Source: Pseudomonadota bacterium
Lineage (GTDB): Bacteria; Pseudomonadota; Gammaproteobacteria; Burkholderiales; Burkholderiaceae_C
Reading direction: 5' to 3'
Assembly (NCBI GenBank): GCA_023394015.1
Contig: JAEXBL010000366.1
Span: 1-28,434, forward strand
DNA: 28,434 nt
The translations under genes and the position numbers were made by a program. The notes under the pieces were generated by a model. The model was not told the DNA's origin. It ran no database searches and saw only the letters and a list, made by a program, of their open reading frames with translations. Positions within the stretch are counted from its first letter, which is position 1. Each line of letters begins with the position of its first letter. Shown piece after piece: positions 16,113 to 23,092 of this stretch.

Positions 16113-16126
16113 CTTGAGAAGTCAAG
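16113..16126. promoter_or_regulatory. Inverted repeat upstream of the PLD-helicase operon
   Basis: CTTGA, four bases, TCAAG at 16113-16126 lies 47 bases before the start of the three-gene run and downstream of the candidate promoter. It is placed as a repressor site or leader hairpin would be. Short, so chance is possible. Confidence 0.25.
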
Positions 16127-16175
16127 ACGAATAGCGGGACGTGCTTCAGGCAGGCGGCTGAGCAGGATAGGCGAG

Positions 16176-16184
16176 AGTGTAACA
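16176..16184 (-). promoter_or_regulatory. Candidate extended -10 for the PLD-helicase operon
   Basis: Read on the minus strand this is TGTTACACT, an extended -10 (TG, one base, TACACT) in the AT-richer part of the 266-base gap 16067-16332. The -35 region at the right distance is poor. It would give a leader of about 100 bases carrying the inverted repeat at 16113-16126. Confidence 0.3.
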
Positions 16185-16332
16185 AATTGTCGCGATCGAA
16201 ATCGTTTCACCGCCGCTGTATGGCAAGAATCAGGAAAAGCAACAACCTAGCCGGAATCTCTGATCACAGACTTCCTGTCCAGGCAGTTCGATAGCGCAGC
16301 TTGGTGTGCTTGCAGTCCTTTCGAGCCAGTGG

Positions 16333-17985
16333 TCAGCGATCCAATCGCTCCATCAGTGCCACCGCAGCCTGCTCGGACATGATGCATTCAACCCGGTACT
16401 GGGCCCGCGTCAGGCCAACGAAGAGTCGGCGCAGTTCGCGCTCGGATACCTGCTCGAAGTCGATTTCCGAGAGCACGACGACCGGCGCGCTCTGGCCCTT
16501 GAAGCGGTAGATGGTGTCGGCCAGCAATGTGCCCTCGGTCCACAGGGCATTGCCCGATCGGTCGTAACGGCCGGTGGGCTTGCGCAGCACCATGCCCGCT
16601 ATCGAATCCTGCTTCAACACCTCCGAGCGCTGTTGGCCGGCAAAAGTCAGCAGCGCGATGTCTTCTGCGGCGATGCCGTCCTGCTGCAGGCGCTGCAGGC
16701 ACGCCTCGACAGCAGTGATCAGGCTCAGCTTGCCCGGTGCATAGGTCGAGAAGCCGGACGCTTCGCCCTGGTAGGCCGAGCGGGCCTGCACCGGCTCGCT
16801 CAGCAGGCGCAGCTGATTGATCGTCTCGACCACCGCCCGTGGGCTGCGGAAGTTGTCGTGGCAACGGATGGTGACGGCTTCCGGCAGTTGGAAGCTGTCG
16901 CGCTCGTACAGGCTTTGCTGGGAGTCGCCCAACAGGTAGACCCTGCCTTCAGGCTTCAGCAGGTTCAGCAGCGTCTGAATCCATTCGGGCGCAAAGTCCT
17001 GGGTTTCGTCGATGACGAGCAGGTCCCAGCGGGGTGGTGCATTGGCGGCCTGTTGCGCCCAGCGTGCGGCCAGCTCGTCAAAGATGCCGGGTGCGTCGAA
17101 CCGGGGTTCGAAAGCGGTCTTTCTGGCCTCGCTGGCACAAAGCTCGTGAAACGAGCCGACCTCGGTGGTGCTGGGCGCTATGCGAGCCATGTGGTCGGCG
17201 AGCGGCCGGTTGAAGCACACGTAGGCGCTGCGCTGCCGCCGCAGATGCGCATCGGTCAGCAGTTGAATGGCCAGTTGCGTCTTGCCGGAGCCTGCCGTGG
17301 CATCAACGACGAAGACACCGCCGGCATGCGCCACCTTGGGCACCCAGGTCGCCAGGCCGGACGACAGCGCCGTGGACATGGTGCGCAGTTGCCCGATGTG
17401 GGTGGCGACATCGGGCACGACCTCCAGCGTCTGGCCCAGAAAGCCAAGAATGCGCTCACGGTCGTCCTCATCCAGCGGCGAAGCATCGGCATTGGCGCTG
17501 CGGATGTGGTGCGGCAGGTCTTGCAGGTCTTCTGCATCCACCACGCGATCGGCCGGAAAGGCGAGGACGGACGACATCACGTTGTGATCGGGCAGCACCA
17601 GCATGGTGGTGACTATGCAGTGCTCGAGGCCCGCTTCGCGCAAGCGGGATCGCAGGCCCGCGTACAGGCGCCGCACCTGCTGGCCCACATCCTTGGTGCG
17701 CGCGATTCTGCCGGCGCCGTAGTGCTTGCCGAGCGCCGTGCCGGCCTCGATGACCGGGCCTGCCTTAATCTCCAGCAGCACGATGTGTCCATTGGGGGCG
17801 ACCACGGCCACGTCGATCTCGCCATGGAGCTGCCGGCCGTCGAAGACCGTCGACCAGTCCACGCTGTGGAACACATCGAAGCCGTCAGGAAGGCCGGCTT
17901 CGAGCAGTTGCAGCACATCATGTTCGCGCTGCAGGCCGCGTGTCACGGGCCGAGTCAGTGGAGCAGAAGGGTGCAGTACGGCCAT
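16333..17985 (-). CDS. NERD nuclease fused to UvrD-like superfamily 1 helicase
   Basis: A 550-residue fusion. Residues 15-125 form a NERD domain of the PD-(D/E)XK type: HGEIDVAVV with Glu56 and Asp58, then LLEIKAG with Glu72 and Lys74. A UvrD/Rep-type helicase core follows: Walker A ATAGSGKT at 229-236, motif II VIDETQD at 324-330, motif III GDSQQSLYE, motif IV CHDNFRSP, motif V IYRFKGQSAPVVVLSEID and motif VI FVGLTRA. All key residues are present, so both activities are plausible. The layout is like the single-protein nuclease-helicase Nhi, known as anti-phage, though here it ends a five-gene run and follows the 84-residue repeat protein by 33 bases. It may cut and unwind foreign DNA. Shine-Dalgarno weak. 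Confidence 0.9.
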   Translation of the reverse strand: MAVLHPSAPLTRPVTRGLQREHDVLQLLEAGLPDGFDVFHSVDWSTVFDGRQLHGEIDVAVVAPNGHIVLLEIKAGPVIEAGTALGKHYGAGRIARTKDVGQQVRRLYAGLRSRLREAGLEHCIVTTMLVLPDHNVMSSVLAFPADRVVDAEDLQDLPHHIRSANADASPLDEDDRERILGFLGQTLEVVPDVATHIGQLRTMSTALSSGLATWVPKVAHAGGVFVVDATAGSGKTQLAIQLLTDAHLRRQRSAYVCFNRPLADHMARIAPSTTEVGSFHELCASEARKTAFEPRFDAPGIFDELAARWAQQAANAPPRWDLLVIDETQDFAPEWIQTLLNLLKPEGRVYLLGDSQQSLYERDSFQLPEAVTIRCHDNFRSPRAVVETINQLRLLSEPVQARSAYQGEASGFSTYAPGKLSLITAVEACLQRLQQDGIAAEDIALLTFAGQQRSEVLKQDSIAGMVLRKPTGRYDRSGNALWTEGTLLADTIYRFKGQSAPVVVLSEIDFEQVSERELRRLFVGLTRAQYRVECIMSEQAAVALMERLDR

Positions 17986-18018
17986 GGGGTCAAACGGTGG
18001 TGGGGCGACAGTGCGTGG

Positions 18019-18273
18019 CTATTTTTCGTGGCGTCTGCTCGGGCTGTGGGGGCATCCGGCGCCGCTGCCCGTGGCACCGCACCATCGGCATTTGTTCGCG
18101 CCGCTGCCATGGCGGTGCTTTCTGGTGGGGCTGTGGGGGCAACCTGAACCGTAGCCGGTGCCGTTGCAGAATTCGCAGCGCTTCTCGTCACCAAAGTGCT
18201 CGTGCTTTCTGGTCGGGCTGTGCGGGCAACCGGCGCCAAAGCCGGTCGAGTTGCAGTATCGGCACTTGCTCAT
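18019..18273 (-). CDS. Small triple-repeat Cys/His protein
   Basis: An 84-residue protein made almost wholly of three copies of a 29-residue unit, the third shortened. Each unit has the pattern CxxC, then TGxGxGCPHSPTRKH (SPSRRH in the last), so each holds three Cys and two or more His, enough to bind one zinc. The CxxCxxTGxGxG part recalls DnaJ-type zinc repeats, but the family is unknown to me. The ATG is preceded by GAGGAG with seven bases of spacing, the best ribosome site in this run. It lies 28 bases after the 96-residue gene and 33 before the NERD-helicase gene. It may bind zinc, nucleic acid or protein; chaperone or adaptor role is a guess. Confidence 0.8.
   Translation of the reverse strand: MSKCRYCNSTGFGAGCPHSPTRKHEHFGDEKRCEFCNGTGYGSGCPHSPTRKHRHGSGANKCRWCGATGSGAGCPHSPSRRHEK
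18022..18264 (-). repeat. Tandem repeat of 87-base units inside the Cys/His gene
   Basis: Units at 18178-18264 and 18091-18177 and a partial third at 18022-18090, each encoding the CxxC-TGxGxGC-HSP-RKH module in the same frame. The units have diverged at many third positions, so the repeat is old and kept at the protein level. Confidence 0.8.
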
Positions 18274-18301
18274 GCGGGGTCTCCTCGGTAAGCGTGGGGC
18301 A

Positions 18302-18592
18302 TCAGGCTTCGAAGCCGAAGTTCAGGAAGACGAAACCCTGTCCGCTCCGCTTGATGGTGAAATCATCGTCTGTTCCCACCATGCCGGCCTCGCGCGCCAT
18401 CTGGACGATCTGCTGATCGGTCGCTGCCGAGACGTCAGCGGCGACGAAGACAAGGCTTTCGCCGCTGATGCCGTCCCATACCCAGCACTGGTGCAGCGCA
18501 TCGACGCCGCCGATGCTGACCTGGCGCTGCGACTTGATGTGCGTGTCCGCATCTTGCGGAACGGCGGCGAATGGGTTGCTCTTTTCAGTCAT
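18302..18592 (-). CDS. Hypothetical protein sharing a domain with the 250-residue protein upstream
   Basis: A 96-residue acidic protein of unknown family. Residues 22-94 align without large gaps with residues 150-221 of the first gene of this run: both have I-x-GVD near the start, F(V/M)A(A/T)DV, TD(Q/A)Q(I/L)V, AR(E/T/A)xG(M/V), and end in a hydrophobic strand with (N/L)FGF or LGFD. The fold looks like two strands, two helices and a final strand pair. The start is MTEKSNPF at 18592, with GGGAG eleven bases upstream; the frame extends upstream to 18721, but that would lie inside the phosphoesterase gene. It follows that gene by 25 bases. Role unknown; the sharing suggests both proteins bind the same partner. 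Confidence 0.7.
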   Translation of the reverse strand: MTEKSNPFAAVPQDADTHIKSQRQVSIGGVDALHQCWVWDGISGESLVFVAADVSAATDQQIVQMAREAGMVGTDDDFTIKRSGQGFVFLNFGFEA

Positions 18593-18617
18593 TGGTGGTG
18601 TAGCTCCCTGACTGGTG

Positions 18618-19559
18618 TCACGCATCCGCGCTGCTGACAAAGCGCGCGGCCTGCAAGGGTCCGTCCTCTTCCCATCGGTAGGCAACCAGTGGGCCGTTGT
18701 TGCCCGCGCTGTAGTCCACACAGGCCGCCATGGGGTGGAGCGGCGCGGGGGTGCCGCTCATCCAGTAATGGCCAAAGAACAGGGGCTTCTCGGGCGCGAA
18801 GTGCGGCAGCACGTCGGCCGGGACGGGGGTGTCAGGCAACGCCGCCTGTGAAGCCGCGTCGGGCATCAGGCCCAGGTCGCGGTAGCTCTGCATCCCCGCC
18901 AGCCACCAGCGCACGCGCACGTGGTGGCGCAGGTGGCCGTCCTTGTCCCGAAAGCTGTGGCCATCGGGCAAGGGCAGCTCGATGCCCTTGAGCAGCGTTT
19001 CGACAGCATGGAAAGCGGGGCTGCCGTCGCGGCTGGCCTGCAGCACGGCGGCGTCGGTCAGTTGATGGTCGGGCGTGAGCAATGGGCGCAGGGCTTGCAT
19101 GTGGCCGTCGTGCCAGCAGGCATGCACCACCCGCAGGCCCGGCAGATCGAGCCACAGCGGGAGGGTCTTGAACCAGTCCACGATCTCGGCGTGGCGTGCC
19201 GGCTGGTCCTGCAGCTCGGTCAAGAAGGCCTGGTGCTGGTCACGGTTTTTTTCGCCCTTCGGCCCGCTGCGCGGACGCAAATACTCGTCCGGCCTGTCAG
19301 GGTCGGGCGTGTGCCAGGCGATCGCATTGAACTCGTGGTTGCCCATGATGGCGCGTGCAGACCCAGCATCGACCATGCGGCGCACGATGTCCAGGGTTTC
19401 CAGCTGGTGTGGGCCGCGATCGATGAAGTCACCGACAAAGACGACGCTGGCGTCGGGGTGGCGGTAGGCGCCCTGGCGCTGTTCGTAGCCCAGCTTGCGA
19501 AGCAAGGCCCTGAGCTTGCCGGCCTGGCCGTGGATGTCGCCGATGATGTGGAGGGTCAT
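18618..19559 (-). CDS. PPP-family metallophosphoesterase
   Basis: A 313-residue calcineurin-like phosphoesterase. The two-metal motifs are GDIHG at 7-11, GDFIDRG at 43-49 and GNHE at 73-76, followed by a VVHACWHDG segment and a late FGHYW, which supply the remaining metal His residues. GDxxDRG and GNHE place it in the PPP branch with ApaH (Ap4A hydrolase) and PrpE rather than with generic nucleases, but it is longer than ApaH and carries an insert after GNHE with RSGPKGEKNRDQHQ. Substrate may be a dinucleotide, a phosphoprotein or a nucleotide signal. The start MTLHIIGD is the family start; no strong Shine-Dalgarno is seen. It lies between the two proteins that share a domain, so it probably works with them. 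Confidence 0.88.
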   Translation of the reverse strand: MTLHIIGDIHGQAGKLRALLRKLGYEQRQGAYRHPDASVVFVGDFIDRGPHQLETLDIVRRMVDAGSARAIMGNHEFNAIAWHTPDPDRPDEYLRPRSGPKGEKNRDQHQAFLTELQDQPARHAEIVDWFKTLPLWLDLPGLRVVHACWHDGHMQALRPLLTPDHQLTDAAVLQASRDGSPAFHAVETLLKGIELPLPDGHSFRDKDGHLRHHVRVRWWLAGMQSYRDLGLMPDAASQAALPDTPVPADVLPHFAPEKPLFFGHYWMSGTPAPLHPMAACVDYSAGNNGPLVAYRWEEDGPLQAARFVSSADA

Positions 19560-19605
19560 GTTCCTGATGGGGTGATGCGGGCGCTGTCGTGCGCGGTGGC
19601 CGATG

Positions 19606-20358
19606 CTATTCGACCTCGACGACCCGGACGCGCTTCTTGCGCCGGGGGTATGGACCGGGAACATGAGCGCCATCGGGGTGCAGCGCCGTGATCCGGTCGA
19701 ACCCCAGGGTCACGAACTCGGAGTGATCGCGCACCACATGGAATTCGGCTCCGTCAGGAATCACACCCGTTGCCCGGGCTTTCTCGACGAGCTGGGCGTC
19801 GGTCCAACCGGCGACGTCGGTGGCCATGAACTCCAGCATGCCCATGGGGCTTGCTTTGCGCGCCCACTGGAGCCGGCAGTCCACACCGTCGATGTGCAGC
19901 AGGCGATGCTGGGTCACAAGTCGGTCGAGCTCGAGCGGTCGAAACCTGGCGAGCTTCTTCCGGGATGCGACCCACGCGGGGTTTTTCTGCATGTCGAACT
20001 CAAACCGGCGTCCCAGAGCCCAGCCGTCCTCGGCAACGGCACGAAAGCCGCGCCGAAGGAAATGGGGCTTCAGATCGTCTGGATGGAACCAGGTGGTGAG
20101 GCACTTGCGCAGTTCAACGGCGAATTCCTCGGCGCTCTTGCAGTGCTGCACACGCACCACCAAGTCTTCGGCTTCGGGCTCGCATTCGCGATAAACGCCC
20201 CAGTTGCGCACGAAACCGATGGGGTCGTGGTAGTCCAGCCAGTCCACGTAGGCATGAAAAAGATCGTCCTCGGTCTTGAAGTGTCCCGGCGGGCAGGGCT
20301 GCTTACGCAGGTCGGTGAACAACCAAGGGGTTCTTCGCGTGAGCTTCCTTTTTCTCAT
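19606..20358 (-). CDS. Hypothetical protein, first gene of the phosphoesterase/NERD-helicase run
   Basis: A 250-residue protein of unknown family. Residues 1-145 have a basic start (MRKRKLTRR), FKTEDDLFHAYVDWLDYHDP and WGVYRECEPEAEDL, and look helical. Residues 150-221 repeat the domain found in the 96-residue protein two genes downstream. The tail is proline- and basic-rich, ending RRKKRVRVVEVE. No catalytic motif, signal peptide or membrane segment is seen. I prefer the ATG at 20358; in-frame ATGs at 20421 and 20436 are possible, and none has a clear ribosome site. It is 46 bases upstream of the phosphoesterase and opens the five-gene minus-strand run. A nucleic-acid or ligand-binding role is only a guess. 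Confidence 0.7.
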   Translation of the reverse strand: MRKRKLTRRTPWLFTDLRKQPCPPGHFKTEDDLFHAYVDWLDYHDPIGFVRNWGVYRECEPEAEDLVVRVQHCKSAEEFAVELRKCLTTWFHPDDLKPHFLRRGFRAVAEDGWALGRRFEFDMQKNPAWVASRKKLARFRPLELDRLVTQHRLLHIDGVDCRLQWARKASPMGMLEFMATDVAGWTDAQLVEKARATGVIPDGAEFHVVRDHSEFVTLGFDRITALHPDGAHVPGPYPRRKKRVRVVEVE

Positions 20359-20406
20359 GTCTGATCTGATGTCGCTTCTCAAAACGGCATGCGCCGCGGT
20401 CCGTGT

Positions 20407-20436
20407 GTGCCGGTAGGGCATGGCGATATCCGGCAC
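20407..20436. promoter_or_regulatory. Inverted repeat at the start of the five-gene run
   Basis: GTGCCGG at 20407-20413 and CCGGCAC at 20430-20436 form a seven-base-pair dyad about 50 bases before the chosen start, with GATATC near its centre. It is placed like an operator or leader hairpin. If translation begins at 20436 it would be inside the coding region. Confidence 0.3.
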
Positions 20437-20925
20437 GCGGCGCTGTAAGTGCCATGCGGCAGGCCCACGCCAACCGATCCCATTTCAAGGTGGTGCCAGC
20501 TACCGAGCACTTCCTGGGTTCAAGAGACGGAGCCGGAGGTCCCATCCCCGACGCACCCACCAATTGTCCGAATGGTTGCGACATAAGGTGTCGTACCAGA
20601 CAGGTTCAAGGCCATCTGTCGCATGGCTGCCATCACGCTGATGCCGCGCCTGCTGGCGCAAGCAAGATGGATCGATGAGAACCGCAAGCATTGAATCTGA
20701 CGCGTTGCCGTCAACCACCCCGTGATAACCACCTGCGCCGAGACACTCCGTCACACGCCCACCCAAGCAGCGCTGTCCTCCTTCATCTGGTCGGTTTCTG
20801 GAGCTGGTGCGCGATCAGGTTGGGCGAGCCGCGCCCACCGCCATTGTTGAGGGGGGCATAGCGGACTATTGCCGTTCTGGCGTAATGGGCCCCTGGACAG
20901 GGACCGCAAGCGTTGAAAGTCGTCG
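20437..20925. other. Gene-free stretch at the right edge of the island
   Basis: About 490 bases between the five-gene run and sseA. I see no gene with coding-like codon use, no tRNA and no copy of the tmRNA 3' end. A 15-base stretch at 20811-20825 recurs exactly at 21020-21034 inside sseA; the only match to the tmRNA end is nine bases (CCAGCTCCA, minus strand, near 20800), which is too short to call an attachment site. The promoter of the five-gene run should lie here, but no convincing pair of hexamers is seen. The island most likely ends in this stretch. Confidence 0.5.
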
Positions 20926-21786
20926 TCAGCCGCGCGCCACCGGCAGCCCGGGCGTGCGGCTCCATTCGCTCCAGCTGCCGGCGTACAGGGCGGGCGGCGG
21001 GTAGCCGGCGAGTTCCATGGCGATCAGGTTGGGCACGGCGCTGACGCCGCTGCCGCAGTGGTGCACCACGCCGGTGGCATCGCGGCCGGCGAGCAACTGG
21101 TCGAACTCGGCTTTCAGTTGCGCGCGCGGTTTGAAGCGACCGTCCGGTCCCAGGTTGTCGGCGAAGGGGCGGTTCAGTGCGCCGGGGATGTGGCCGGCGA
21201 TGGCGTCCAGAGGCTCGACCTCGCCACGGTAGCGCGGGGCGCCGCGGGCATCGATCAGGGTTTGCGTGGGGCGGCCGAGCTGCTGCGCCACCTCGTCGGT
21301 CAGCACCAGCCGGCGCAGGGCAGGCTTCAGTTCAAAGCTGCCGCGCGGACGCTGGGGCGCGGGGCCGGATTCGAGCGCGCCACCGGCGGCTTCCCAGGCT
21401 TGCAGGCCGCCGTCGAGCACGGCCACGGCGTCATGGCCGGCCCATTTCAGCATCCACCACAGGCGGCCGCAGTAGTTGGCGCCGCTGCGGTCGTAGACCA
21501 CGGCCTGCATGCGGTTGTTGAAGCCCAGCGTTTGCAGGGTCTGCGCGAACAACTCTCTTTTTGGGAGCGGGTGGCGGCCGCCGTTGACGGCGTTGGCGGG
21601 GTCGTGGGCGCTCAGGTCGCGCTCCAGGTGGGTTTGCACGGCGCCGGCGATGTGCTTGTCGGCAAACATGGCGTCGGCCTGGGCCGGGTCGCCCAACTCC
21701 GAGCTGCAGTCGAACACCAGCAGCGGCGCGCCGCTGGCTTGCAGGGCTTTCAGTTCTTCGGCGGTGATGAGGTGGGTGTGGATCAT
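20926..21786 (-). CDS. sseA: 3-mercaptopyruvate/thiosulfate sulfurtransferase
   Basis: A 286-residue protein with two rhodanese domains, the second catalytic. The active loop is HHCGSGVSA with Cys244; a CGSGV(T/S)A loop is typical of the SseA/mercaptopyruvate type rather than of thiosulfate rhodaneses. DARGAPRYRGEVEP and AGHIPGALNRPF are the standard second-domain signatures, and YDRSGANYCGRLWWMLKWAGHDAVAVLDGG that of the first (given in parts). It moves sulfur from a donor to an acceptor such as cyanide or thiols in the cytoplasm. I take the ATG at 21786, with AGGA eight bases upstream; an ATG at 21795 is possible. It is the first backbone gene right of the island, 150 bases downstream of the DMT transporter on the same strand. 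Confidence 0.9.
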   Translation of the reverse strand: MIHTHLITAEELKALQASGAPLLVFDCSSELGDPAQADAMFADKHIAGAVQTHLERDLSAHDPANAVNGGRHPLPKRELFAQTLQTLGFNNRMQAVVYDRSGANYCGRLWWMLKWAGHDAVAVLDGGLQAWEAAGGALESGPAPQRPRGSFELKPALRRLVLTDEVAQQLGRPTQTLIDARGAPRYRGEVEPLDAIAGHIPGALNRPFADNLGPDGRFKPRAQLKAEFDQLLAGRDATGVVHHCGSGVSAVPNLIAMELAGYPPPALYAGSWSEWSRTPGLPVARG

Positions 21787-21869
21787 GACGACCATCCTAT
21801 AGACAGCGGGAGAAGCCGTGCAGCGCGGGGCAAGCGGCCGCGGAGCAGGCCGTTCGGGAATGCCCTGGC

Positions 21870-21912
21870 CGGGGTTTCCCCGACCACCAGCCTTGTCCCC
21901 CTGGGGGGAAGG
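21870..21912. repeat. GC-rich hairpins between the DMT transporter and sseA
   Basis: Two adjacent dyads: CGGGG-TTT-CCCCG at 21870-21882 and the near palindrome CCTTGTCCCCC/TGGGGGGAAGG at 21891-21912. They lie after the DMT stop codon on its strand and may mark its 3' end, but there is no T run. Similar C/G-block elements are frequent after genes in Comamonadaceae. Confidence 0.4.
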
Positions 21913-21936
21913 CGCGCGCAGCGCGACGCAGGGGGG

Positions 21937-22824
21937 TCAATGTTCTTCCGCGGGTGGGTTGGGCAGCGCGCGGGCGCGCAAGAAGGTGGCGGTGACGCCG
22001 CTGGCGATGATGGTGGCCATGCCCAGCCAGCCGATCAGCGGCAGCCGGTCGCCGAACAGCAGCAGGCCGAACAGGGCCGCGAAGATGATGCCCGAATACT
22101 GCAGGTTGGCCACCACCATGGTGGCGCCGCGGGTGTAGGCGCGGGTCATCGACAGCTGGCCCAGCGCGGCCAGGATGCCGATGGGCAGCAGCCACAGCGC
22201 CTGCGGCGTGTTCAGCGGGTGCATCTCGAAAAACTGCATGCCGATGCCGCCGGCCAGCGTGGCGCCGACCGAGAAGTAGAACACCGTGCGCGCCTCCGGC
22301 TCGCCGACGCGGCCGAGCGCGGCGACCTGGATGTAGGCCAGCGCCGACATCAGCCCCGACAGCAGCCCGATCAGGCCGGCGAAGAGCTGGTTTTGCTCCA
22401 GCGTGGGGCGCAGCATCATCACCACGCCGGCAAAGCCGGCCATCACCGCCAGCACCAGCGGGCCCTGGCGGCGGATGTCGGCGATGCGGCCCAGCAGCAG
22501 CGTGCCGCCGACCAGAAAGGCCGCCACCCACACGCCGCTCATGTAGTTGAGCGTCATGGCCGTGGCCAGCGGCAGGTGGGCGATGGCGTAGAACCAGGCG
22601 GCCAGCGCGCTGACCCCGACCAGGTTGCGCCACACGTGCATCATGGGCACGGTGGTGCGCAGGCCGACGCCGCGCGAGCGGCACAGCGCCCCCATGAAGA
22701 CGATGCCGATGGCGCCGCGGTAGCAGACGATCTCCAGCGGGCTGAAGTAGGGCGAGGCGTACTTGATGCACACGCTCATCAGCGCGAAGAACAGCGAGGC
22801 GGCGATCATCCAGGCGGCTTGCAT
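21937..22824 (-). CDS. EamA/DMT-superfamily transporter
   Basis: A 295-residue inner-membrane protein with about ten hydrophobic segments in the two-times-five EamA layout. The first is AAWMIAASLFFALMSVCIKYA, a typical DMT start; the second half repeats it from about residue 150 (LIGLLSGLMSALAYIQVAALGRVGEPEARTVFYFS, read in parts). YRGAIGIVFM and the late YSGIIFAALFGLLLFGD are conserved places of the family. Substrate not predictable; relatives export amino acids or metabolites. The ATG is at 22824. A CATAAT hexamer (minus strand) lies eight bases before it, which could be the -10 of a nearly leaderless transcript. The start of this region is core-like in base use. Confidence 0.88.
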   Translation of the reverse strand: MQAAWMIAASLFFALMSVCIKYASPYFSPLEIVCYRGAIGIVFMGALCRSRGVGLRTTVPMMHVWRNLVGVSALAAWFYAIAHLPLATAMTLNYMSGVWVAAFLVGGTLLLGRIADIRRQGPLVLAVMAGFAGVVMMLRPTLEQNQLFAGLIGLLSGLMSALAYIQVAALGRVGEPEARTVFYFSVGATLAGGIGMQFFEMHPLNTPQALWLLPIGILAALGQLSMTRAYTRGATMVVANLQYSGIIFAALFGLLLFGDRLPLIGWLGMATIIASGVTATFLRARALPNPPAEEH

Positions 22825-22884
22825 GGCGCGCGATTATGAATCAAGCTGACCCAGGGCGACCGGCTACACTGCCGACATCGCTAG

Positions 22885-22925
22885 AAAAATAATAGCTACA
22901 AGCGTTGATGCAGCGGGCGCTTGGG
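22885..22925. repeat. Comamonadaceae-type intergenic palindromic element
   Basis: AATAATAGCTACAAGCG at 22889-22904, a 13-base loop, then CGCTTG at 22918-22923 followed by GGAGG. The form (ATAGCTAC-AAGCG...CGCTTG-GAGG) is that of a short interspersed palindrome I know from many Comamonadaceae genomes. This copy looks degenerate. It lies between two minus-strand genes. Family membership is from memory. Confidence 0.5.
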
Positions 22926-22984
22926 AGGTGGGTCGAATGGGGTTCCGGGTGCCGCAGACGCCCTTCGCGCGGCCACCAGCGGCG

Positions 22985-23078
22985 TCCCCCTTGCGCAGCA
23001 GAGGGGGCTGAGGCCCGCGGCTCCAGAGCTGCCTGCGCAGGTCTGGACGGGCCGAAGAGCCGCCGCCTGCAGGCGGCG
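22985..23078 (-). terminator. Hairpin pair after the Rieske gene
   Basis: A perfect 18-base palindrome at 23061-23078 (CGCCGCCTG/CAGGCGGCG) and a six-base-pair hairpin CCCCCT/AGGGGG at 22985-23006 lie 15-110 bases past the stop codon of the Rieske gene. Neither has a T run, so intrinsic termination is not shown; they could stabilise the 3' end or act with Rho. Confidence 0.3.
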
Positions 23079-23092
23079 AGCACGTGGCGCCG

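Larger units (their letters stand above)
3553..20925. mobile_element. Putative defence island next to ssrA
   Basis: The stretch from the tmRNA 3' end to sseA differs from both flanks. It is visibly less GC-rich, with more mixed third codon positions (judged by eye, not computed), and all thirteen genes are of accessory types: AAA+ ATPase, Cas4-like/DUF2779, WYL regulator, FtsZ-like fragment, Sir2, SNF2 helicase, PLD protein, NERD-helicase, metallophosphoesterase and unknowns. The left edge at the tmRNA CCA end is a classic integration site. No integrase, transposase, or repeat of the tmRNA 3' end was found before sseA, so the right boundary is only bracketed between 20358 and 20925 and transfer is inferred from position and content. 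Confidence 0.55.

Noticed and set aside
16306..18147. 613-residue plus-strand open frame opposite the NERD-helicase
   Set aside because: The minus strand has all helicase and nuclease motifs; the plus frame has none.
20437..20925. Right attachment site of the island (repeat of the tmRNA 3' end)
   Set aside because: Only eight- or nine-base matches (GGGTTCAA, CCAGCTCCA) were found, which is not above chance for calling an attachment site.
20783..20965. 60-residue minus-strand frame with PNLIAHQL resembling the PNLIAMEL of SseA
   Set aside because: Only about eight residues match and there is no ribosome site; kept only as a repeat observation, not as a gene or pseudogene.
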